Program-made: the position numbers and the translations under genes
NCBI GenBank assembly: GCA_014281115.1
Contig: JACONQ010000001.1
Span: 2,790,001-2,854,000 of the forward strand
Reading direction: 5' to 3'
Source of the DNA: Laburnicola sp. R22_1
Taxonomy: Eukaryota; Ascomycota; Dothideomycetes; Pleosporales; Didymosphaeriaceae
Length of the DNA stretch: 64,000 nucleotides
The notes under the pieces: generated by a model
What the model was told of the DNA's origin: nothing
Database searches by the model: none
What the model saw: only the letters and a program-made list of their open reading frames with translations
Shown here: positions 56,941 to 64,000 of the stretch, in pieces
Position numbering within the stretch: position 1 is the stretch's first letter
Layout: each line of letters opens with the position of its first letter

Positions 56941-57290
56941 TTAAAAAAAATTCTACTTTTTGTAAAGCTTACTAAGCAGCTTACTAAGTAGATTACTACG
57001 TTTTTTTTAAATTTTAGCCAATTAAAGAGCTTTATTTGCTTATTAATTAGCATTTTATAGGTAGTATAGGCGCCTAGGGTACCCTAGCTGCCCTAGCTAC
57101 TCTAGGTGCACTAGTAGCATAGGTGCGTATTCTTGCGCAACCTTATATATATGCACGCTAAGAAAAAAGTAGTATTACTAGTGCGCTCTAAGCGCATTTA
57201 GTGCGTAGGCGTGCGTAGCCTTACACAGAGCTGCTTAAGTGCCCTAGGTGCTTATGCGCGCACAAAATTTTTCCTAATACTATAGTAGTA
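56941..57290 (+). repeat. Dispersed repeat R3, copy B
   Basis: It matches copy A without the LTR insert: GCTTACTAAGCAGCTTACTA, CTAGGTGCACTAGTAGCATA and GCGCAACCTTATATATATGC then ACGCTAAG. Confidence 0.7.
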
Positions 57291-57332
57291 ATAAGTATTA
57301 CTACTTATAGGTAAGTTAACGCGTTATATATA

Positions 57333-59203
57333 ACGTACTTTGCACTCGAGTCAAATACTCCATCGAGTCGGATACTTTGCCAAGACCCCACCAAGTTCTG
57401 TACTATTTACAATAGTATAGAGTCAACATAAACTATTTTTAATAGTCTAAATAGGCTAAACTATTTAGAATCTACTTCTATAAGCTGTCTACAGATTTTT
57501 TTATTGTGCCTAGGCTTGCCGCAGCGTCCACAGCGCCGTTAAGCGGATTCGCCTCTATTAGTGCGCACCCTCTTCTTTGCCTTCTTGCCATCACTACGCA
57601 CCCTAAAGTCCTTTAGAGTAGCTAGTCGCTGGCCCTCTTTAACTATAAGGACTCCTTCTTGCTGCAATCGCTTTCTTTTATATAATTTACGCCGTGTGGC
57701 GGCCTTATTAGCAGCTTGAAGTTCGGTGTTGCGTTTGGTCATTAATACTAAAGAATGCCCTATTATCTCAGCGCCTTTAACAAGCTTTTCCATCGCCTTA
57801 ACTATATAAGTTGGGGAACTATCCACATGCCTTTAAATCCTCTGCTTAACTAGCGTCGATTGCGACCTAAGTTCTGTACTATTTCGCAGAGTTTGCGACT
57901 CCTATGTACTATCGCGAATAGTACAAAGTGGAGGCGTACGCAGGCGGACGTCAAGCTGCGATATCACAGCTTCTAGGTTGTGGGGCACTAGGCCAGCACC
58001 TTGAAAGCCTTCTTTGATATTACTTTTAGTAAACAAAGCCTTAAAAGCAGCAATAAAGTAAGGCAGGAACTTGATTTTAGTGATGTGCGTGATGTGGTTG
58101 CGTATTAAATCCTTAGCTTAGCGCCTATATGCCTTTTTTAAAGGCGCGAAACAGCCCACATTAAGTGGCTGCAAGAGGTGCGACAAATGCGAGGGCATAC
58201 AGAGAGTAACAATATTGCTCTTCTTATAATACTGTTCGAATTCAAATAAGTTATAACTCTTATAGCTGTTAAGAATAAGCAAATATATTATGCCAACAAC
58301 ACGCCTCTTTATATACTTATTAAAGTGCTTTAGCCACTGTAAACTAAGCTTATTTGTTGTCTAGCCGTTCTTAGAGACTGCAATAACCTAATTATAAGGT
58401 AGATCCTTCTCCTTATACTAGGCGGAGAAGTGGTGCTTGCCCCTAAAGATAATAAAGGGTGAGATCCACCACCCCGTCGCATTAATGCCTTAGATGACTG
58501 TTGTCCACTCCCTATTGCCCTACTGCACCTACTTTGGCCGTCCTTGACGCTCAGAGCCTGTGACTACTACTCTAGTTAATATCATGCCTATTATAAAGCC
58601 TACTTTATTAAAATTGTAGGTGTCCTTGTCTAGAATACTATATTTGGCCTTTATGTTCTCTACAAGCCAGAACTAGTCTTGTATCACCTTAGGATCCTTC
58701 TAGAGAGCTCTCTTGTAGTCGTACTTTTAATTAAACTTAACTTTAAGCTCTAGCTGGCGCTTAACAAAGTCATAAGGCCACCTCTGGCCAACTAGCTTAT
58801 AGTGGCGTGCAGCTAGTAAAGAATTAGCCATATCTTTTATAGCATCGAGCTAAGGCGGAAATCCTCGCGCGTCTAGGTCGAGTATATGCTCTACAATCGC
58901 CTGCTCCTCTCTTATAGTAAGTCTTATTTTGTTGGGTGCGCAGTCGCGTCTAAACGTCTTTCTAGCGCGTTAGTCGCTAAGTGTACTTTAAGAGACGTTG
59001 TAGATAGCTGCAGCGCGTCGCTAAGAGAGTGTCGCGTCTTGTTTAATAGCCTGGATCGCAAGCTATATACGCGCTTCTTTTAACGCTAGTAGTTCATTGT
59101 GTGGTTGAGGCATCGCGTTATACTATTGCTAATAGTACGTTTTGGTGGGGTCTTGGCAAAGTGTCCGACTCGATGGAGTGTCCGACTCGAGTGCAAAGTA
59201 CGT
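57333..59203 (-). mobile_element. pogo/Fot1-type DNA transposon, 1871 bp
   Basis: Terminal inverted repeats of ~65 bp (left ACGTACTTTGCACTCGAGTC; right ends GACTCGAGTGCAAAGTACGT) are flanked by TA. The right TIR contains an internal direct repeat, GTGTCCGACTCGA, twice. Size and coding content match the Tc1/mariner-superfamily pogo elements common in Pleosporales. Confidence 0.88.
57539..59113 (-). pseudogene. pogo/Fot1-type transposase (RIP-degraded)
   Basis: Read on the minus strand, the protein starts MPQPHNELLALKEARI, followed by a CENP-B-type DNA-binding part and the DDE domain. Readable blocks include NKVGFIIGMILTRVVV and CMPSHLSHLLQPLNVGCFAP. The C-terminal 95 codons (57826-57539) are intact and basic. 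At least several TAG/TAA stops replace expected Gln codons. Confidence 0.8.
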
Positions 59204-60071
59204 TACTTATAGTATATAAGTATAAAATAGTACTAATATATATATAGGCATAGTGTACTAAACTAATATTATATAATTAATAACTAAGCGTATATAATAT
59301 ACAATTACTATAGCTAGCTAACATCCCTCTTAGTAAGAATAGCCTAACAAAAAAAATATTTGGAGTTGGTTCACTTTTCCGGCTGATACACCCAAGAAGT
59401 ACAGTGCGCCCCTTGACTCGGAGGCCTATCCGGACCAAGGGGGGAGAATTGGAGGGGTTTGCAAAGTCACTGGATAAGCGTCTAATAGCTAGGCACGCTT
59501 TCACAACGAATACCTTTTACTAAGATAACTCAGCATTGAGGTACCCAGGTATCCCTAACCCACATGTGCGCCTTGGCGCAGGGCGAAACATCGTGCTCCA
59601 AACGTTGAACGCTTCGTCGACCATTGATGCTGTCCCAGTTCGACTTCATACTTGTTTAGTAGTTCATCGCGGCCACAGCTCCCAAAAGAACCTTCCGAAA
59701 CGCAAGGACAAACTATGCGCGCGGGTCTGGAAACCGACAGATGACACCGTGTGAAGAGGCCAAAACATTATCTACCTAATGCGTGAAACACAATGGTGTC
59801 GGACTGCCTAGCCTTTTCTCGGACTTGTAGTCTTGGGCTAATACAGTAATAGATTATATATGAGTGAGTGTGCCGTGGTTGATACTATTTGTACCCTATT
59901 TTTTACTTACTTTGGTTACTGAACCGTGGTTGTGCCGTTAAAGTCTTATAATCTGTAAAAGTTTGAGTTGACTATAAACGGATATGAATGAATGAATGTG
60001 TGCTGCATAACTTACACTCTGTGTGTGCGGCGTAGAAAGCTCAACCTCGCCACATTCCTACATCGTCAAAA
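59204..60071. other. Transition from AT-rich block to normal DNA
   Basis: The AT-rich part ends at about 59,340. No supported gene follows until 60519. Open frames such as 59536-59754 have no family support. Confidence 0.5.
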
Positions 60072-60315
60072 CCTACGCCTCAATCATGACACCGAACAGG
60101 CGATCCATCGGACATGAGCAATTTTCGGAATTGTATAGCTTCGAAGGTTTTACCGTGTACTGAAGGTGCGCGAAATAGTTTGACTTGGTAAAGCCTACGC
60201 CTCAATCATGACACCGAACAGGCGATCCATCGGACATGAGCAATGTTCGGGATTGTATAGCTTCTAAGGTTTTACCGTGTACCGAAGGTGGGCGAAATAG
60301 TTTGACTTGGTATAG
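60072..60315 (+). repeat. Tandem duplication of 122 bp in a promoter
   Basis: Two units (60072-60193 and 60194-60315) are nearly identical, both starting CCTACGCCTCAATCATGACA. Each carries a piece of the R1 motif (TTTACCGTGTACYGAAGGTG). They lie 200-450 bp upstream of the secreted glycosidase-like gene. Confidence 0.85.
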
Positions 60316-60518
60316 TTTCTGAGATGAGAATATTGCAAGCCTGCGATATAAATGTCGGGACGGTTTCTCCTTCCCTAGGTATTCAGTAAAACCAGTCATT
60401 TGTTCTTCGTTCCTTTGCTTTCCTTATCCCTGTTTGATACAGGCATACTCTTTTCAATCCGTCCAGCTCTTTGTTCTGATTCATCCAGTCATTCGTTTAG
60501 CATCTATCTTTTCACCTA

Positions 60519-62310
60519 ATGCGATCCATTTTGCTCCCTACCCTTGGAGCTGTACTCAGCCTTGGGGTGTCAGGAGCGCTTGTTACCTGTGATAACAAGC
60601 ATGACCCTGCGACCATCTCGAGTGTGGGACTTCTCGCACAAGTAACCGAAGATTGCATTGCAAATTTTTGCGCTACTAGTGGGAATCAAGGAACAGTTGC
60701 GGGCGAATGTGGACCGGTCGTGTTGACTATCACCCCCCCTCAGCAGTGGTGTCCTGCTTTCCGACGTTGGATATTGTGTCGGTCAATTTCAGAACATCAT
60801 CGACCAATGTCTTACTACTGATGGCGTCTTTGGAGGCACTTCCGAAACTGACCAGGCGGTGTACGATGTCTCTATGGACGAGAGTGGGGGCGGACATGAT
60901 CACCATACTCTCAAGGCACGTCGTGAAGGGAGGTCTAGGACCCGGAAGAGACCAACGGCTGTACCGAAGACGAAGACGAAGACCCGAACTAGGAAAGGGG
61001 CGAGCCGGCCAAAGCCCAGGCCTAAGAAGGGGAAGACAGCAAAGAAGCCGAAAGCGAAGAAATCGAAGGCGTGTCTTCTCCCTAAACAAAAGAAAGGAAA
61101 AGTACAGTCTGGGGGTACTGGACTCACTGCCACGGGCAAAAACATCGTCCGAGACATAGAGAATCTCATTCCGCTTCCGCACATAGCTAAACGCACCTCG
61201 CGCGTGGTATTGAATTGGCTCGCAGGAAGGCCACCCCCAAATACAAAAAAGCCCGGTAAAGTAGGAGGCGGAGGAGGTGAGTCTACTCTTGCGACCTTAT
61301 CAGCTTCAGTCACATACTAATTGAATCGCGAAGGCGGCAAAAACCCCGGTGCAAAGAAGGAGCCTGTGGCCAAAGACTGCGGCACACCCTACGACAAATG
61401 GTATCAAGAGCACACCCTATTCAAACGTGGCAAATCAAAAAAGGTCATGTGGTGGATGTACCGCAAAAAGGAAGGTTGGAAGAACAACGTCCCCTCCAAG
61501 AGCAAAGCCTACCAGATACTGGGCGCCATGAGAAGAAATGGCAAATTCGACGTTATCCAAATCAAGAGCGGCCATATGTATGCCGGTGGTAACACTGCGG
61601 GGGTAGAAGTGCATGGAGTCGACTATACGGACTATATAGGATTGCCGGGCAATTTCCTGATCACAAATGGCGGTTTCTTCAAGAAGACAAATCCGGACAA
61701 ATACGCTGCAGTAGGCGAAACAAGTACAACGGATCTTGTTCTAGATCCTCCTCCACAATACGCCGCATACTACGAGAAGATCCAAGGTGAAGACAACACT
61801 TTCCTTCACAGCGGACCGAGCCTTATGGACAAGTGGACTGCGACAGGCCCAGAGTGGGAGTATAACGATGAGACTAAGAGTATCACCGGCAGTCTCTCCC
61901 ATGCAAGCGAGGCTAACGAGCGTCTCGCCCTCGCCATTGCGAAGAATGGCGACAAATATATCTTCGTATATACCGCGAATTCCCGAGAAATGGGATTGAA
62001 TATGAAAGGGTGGAGAAACATGATTACGGAGTGGTTCAAAATCTGGTTGAGAATGGACATTGGGGATCTAGAGCAGCTTACCAACCTGGATGGTGGAACT
62101 AGTATAAATGTGGTATGGAAAGCCCAGGGCGAACGACCGAAAAAGATAGCCCAAGGCTCTATCCAGGACAGTCTACCTGGCTCGAAACCTACTCATACAG
62201 ACCCGATAATGGTGGCCAATGTGCTCGTGTTTTCTACATCAGCAGTAGGTGTTAACGACGAAAGCGGAAGCGAGGACGAAGAAGTGGTGCCAGGACCAGC
62301 AGGTAAGTAG
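60519..62310 (+). pseudogene. Secreted phosphodiester-glycosidase-like protein with C7 frameshift
   Basis: A signal peptide (MRSILLPTLGAVLSLGVSGA) opens a Cys-containing N-domain (DPATISSVGLLAQVTEDCI ... ECGPVVLTIT). At a run of seven C (60733-60739) the frame shifts by one base; the family-like continuation (SDVGYCVGQFQNIIDQC) is in the next frame. A Lys/Arg-rich linker of ~90 residues follows. A 57-bp intron (61277-61333, GTGAGT...GCGAAG, branch ACTAAT) removes an apparent TAA. The C-terminal ~300 residues resemble the phosphodiester glycosidase (NAGPA) domain, with NGGFF and NLDGG motifs. Such enzymes remove N-acetylglucosamine from phosphodiesters; the substrate here is unknown. The C7 change may be a real mutation or a sequencing error, so the gene may be intact. 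Confidence 0.65.
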
Positions 62311-62978
62311 TGGCGCGGAGAGCGGGGGTGGTGCTTGGCTATGCACTTGGACGAAGTTTTGTATACTAGGGAGTTCGGTGTCGAGTCAATATTAGTATGC
62401 TTTGTTTTACATAGTCACACGCGTAGAGTTATTTCGAATAGATTTCATTGCAGAAGAACATGACGTGGGTACTTCAGGGGGGTTGTTTTGTTGGCTGGAA
62501 CACTTGTACGTGCATATGTGAGTACTAAAGCGGAAGATAGGGAGTGAGAAGGCAGAGCGATAGCGATGACCTGAGAAGGGGGGAATTTTCAGCAGGTTAT
62601 GTTATCGGGTTGGATATCATGCGTGTGAAAAGTCAGACAAATCCACTGTCGTTTACAAGAACTTGGACGAGATTCGATGCAAGAATTTACTAGCTTGTGC
62701 AAGTTTCGTATCATCTTCCGATCGAATACACTGCGTGTGTTGAGTTGTGACCAAGCAATGTGAAAGCTAGAAGACATATCAAGGAAAGACGGTAAGAGAC
62801 ATAATCGGCGCCCATTCATTACAATATAACTAAGTCTAAAACAAGTAACTCTTCGAAGGGAGATCACCAACGCACCTCGTCGCAGCAATGTGTCCAGGTT
62901 CCTTCTCGAAAGCGTAGGCGACAGATACAAAAATCATGCAAGATCATGCCACTGAATGTGAGAAAGATCAAGAGATTA
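62311..62978. other. Convergent intergenic region
   Basis: This is the shared 3' region of two convergent genes. No supported coding region. A possible further donor (CAG/GTAAGT) sits at the stop of the upstream gene, so a short extra exon there cannot be excluded. Confidence 0.45.
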
Positions 62979-64000
62979 TCAAACGAGGATAACGTGCTTT
63001 CCAGCATGTGTCTTTTTATCAGACCTGGCGTTGCGGCGTTCGAGTATGCCACCACGTTTAACGTACCCCGCGTATGCCTTTCCATATGCCTCGCCTTCCC
63101 CTTCATGATCGGACGACGGATCGGGACCGTCAGGTCTAGTAGGCGAGGCGGTGGAGTATCCGTTGTCGCCATTGTCAGGAGGCATATGCGTTGGTCGGTG
63201 GTAGCTGCCTTTCGAAGATGGAGCATGTGTCGGGTAGCTATTTCGAATCGTGGAAGAAAGGGCGCGAGTTGGGCGCACGTTGCTATCTTTTGACGTTGAT
63301 GTATGAGCCGGGAAGCCGTCGTTCGTCACCGAAAAGGAAGGACGAGTTTTTGCCGTTGCGTAAGTCGAAGTATGCTGATAAGAGCAAGTGTATGCCTGAT
63401 GCGGCTTCGTGATAGTGACCGTCTCCTTGTCATGGTAGTATACTCCAGGTTGATATATTTCCGTGGTAGGATAGGTGCACGTGGTCTCGTGGTTGTACTT
63501 CGTGACTGTTGGCTGGACGATGGTGTAGTATCCAGGCTTGGTGGCAGAGATGGTAGTCGTCCGGATGATCGTCTTGGTCAATGGTCCATCGGTGGTATAT
63601 GCACCATATCGTGCAGTGAGAGTACATGGCTCGTTGACTGAAGTGGTGGCGCCGCCGTAGGTTACAGTTGCGCTGGCGGGAGCTATGTATGTCGCCTCGG
63701 CAGGAAGAGTCGTAGTCTCGGGAAGAGTCATATGATATGCAGGGACGGTGTAGATGCCAGGGTTCTCGTATGATGTAGCTTTCGGTGTGGGAGCGCCGTA
63801 TGTATAGGTTGTGTTGTAGGATGACCACTTGCCGTGCTTGTGCTCTCTCACCTGGACGGGCTGGTAAATAACGCCATGATCGCCGTAGCACTTCCTGTTG
63901 CAAAGGCCAGATCCAGGATAGCCAGATAAAGCAGAAGGGCCAAGGTGTTGATAAGGAGCTTCAACGATTGACTCCCACAATTCTTCCCAGGTGTTGGTCT
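62979..64000 (-). CDS. Thr/Tyr/Pro-rich cell-surface-type protein (partial at window end)
   Basis: The frame is open from the window end to the stop at 62979, about 340 residues. The composition (Thr, Tyr, Ser, Pro) and recurring PG-x-Y units (NPGIYTVPAY, KPGYYTIVQPTVTKY, QPGVYYHDKETVTITK) are typical of fungal wall or adhesin-like proteins. The last ~100 residues are a Ser/Pro-rich stalk with THAPSSKGS-like phrases and a basic end; no GPI signal is seen. The start and any signal peptide are outside the window. Function is inferred from composition only. Confidence 0.65.
   Translation of the reverse strand, partial: TNTWEELWESIVEAPYQHLGPSALSGYPGSGLCNRKCYGDHGVIYQPVQVREHKHGKWSSYNTTYTYGAPTPKATSYENPGIYTVPAYHMTLPETTTLPAEATYIAPASATVTYGGATTSVNEPCTLTARYGAYTTDGPLTKTIIRTTTISATKPGYYTIVQPTVTKYNHETTCTYPTTEIYQPGVYYHDKETVTITKPHQAYTCSYQHTSTYATAKTRPSFSVTNDGFPAHTSTSKDSNVRPTRALSSTIRNSYPTHAPSSKGSYHRPTHMPPDNGDNGYSTASPTRPDGPDPSSDHEGEGEAYGKAYAGYVKRGGILERRNARSDKKTHAGKHVILV

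Noticed and set aside
61318..61320. In-frame TAA in the glycosidase-like gene, first read as a nonsense mutation
   Set aside because: It lies inside a well-formed 57-bp intron (GTGAGT donor, ACTAAT branch) whose removal keeps the frame.

Overview
The window is a piece of nuclear genome from a filamentous ascomycete, most likely a dothideomycete of the order Pleosporales. The evidence is: short spliceosomal introns of about 46-80 bp with GTRNGT donors and CTAAC-type branch sites; fungal-specific families (samB MYND protein, HET-domain protein, 2EXR protein, CorA-like transporter, DEP-DH-PH-CNH RhoGEF); and a sharply bounded AT-rich block full of stop-riddled transposons, which is the mark of repeat-induced point mutation (RIP).

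Positions 1-28,240 are mostly normal gene space. It holds the 3' end of a Golgi GDPase (Gda1), a CorA-like ion transporter, a samB/Mub1 MYND protein, a P4-ATPase lipid flippase (Dnf3-like), an EF-hand protein, a HET-domain protein, an EthD-domain protein, the APC/C subunit Apc13, a cupin, a four-exon four-TM MARVEL-like protein, and a cysteine-rich secreted protein. I rebuilt the exon structures by matching splice signals to reading frame. In three genes an intron follows or splits the start codon.

Positions 28,240-34,650 are a gene graveyard. It holds a 5'-truncated arylsulfatase and two decayed, divergently placed MFS transporters, with RIP-type nonsense changes and frameshifts. It also has a 160-bp hAT-like MITE (perfect 56-bp inverted arms, 8-bp target duplication) and copies of a ~114-bp retroposon-like repeat; one of these interrupts an MFS gene and is flanked by 15-bp imperfect duplications. 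Positions 35,209-42,300 return to intact genes: a 1649-aa RhoGEF and a 381-aa, four-exon 2EXR protein.

Positions ~42,560-59,340 are the AT-rich, RIP-degraded block. It contains, in order: a Tc1/mariner element with ~105-bp terminal repeats; a 9.2-kb Ty3/gypsy element with ~204-bp LTRs and a nested retroposon; a solo LTR that is not RIP-mutated; a non-LTR-like fragment; and a pogo/Fot1 element. Past it lie a secreted phosphodiester-glycosidase-like gene with a C7 frameshift and a tandemly duplicated promoter, and a Thr/Tyr-rich cell-surface-type protein cut by the window end. The housekeeping genes do not form a pathway. The notable feature is a transposon-dense, RIP-affected island with secreted-protein genes near its edges, a layout typical of fast-evolving accessory regions in plant-associated Pleosporales.
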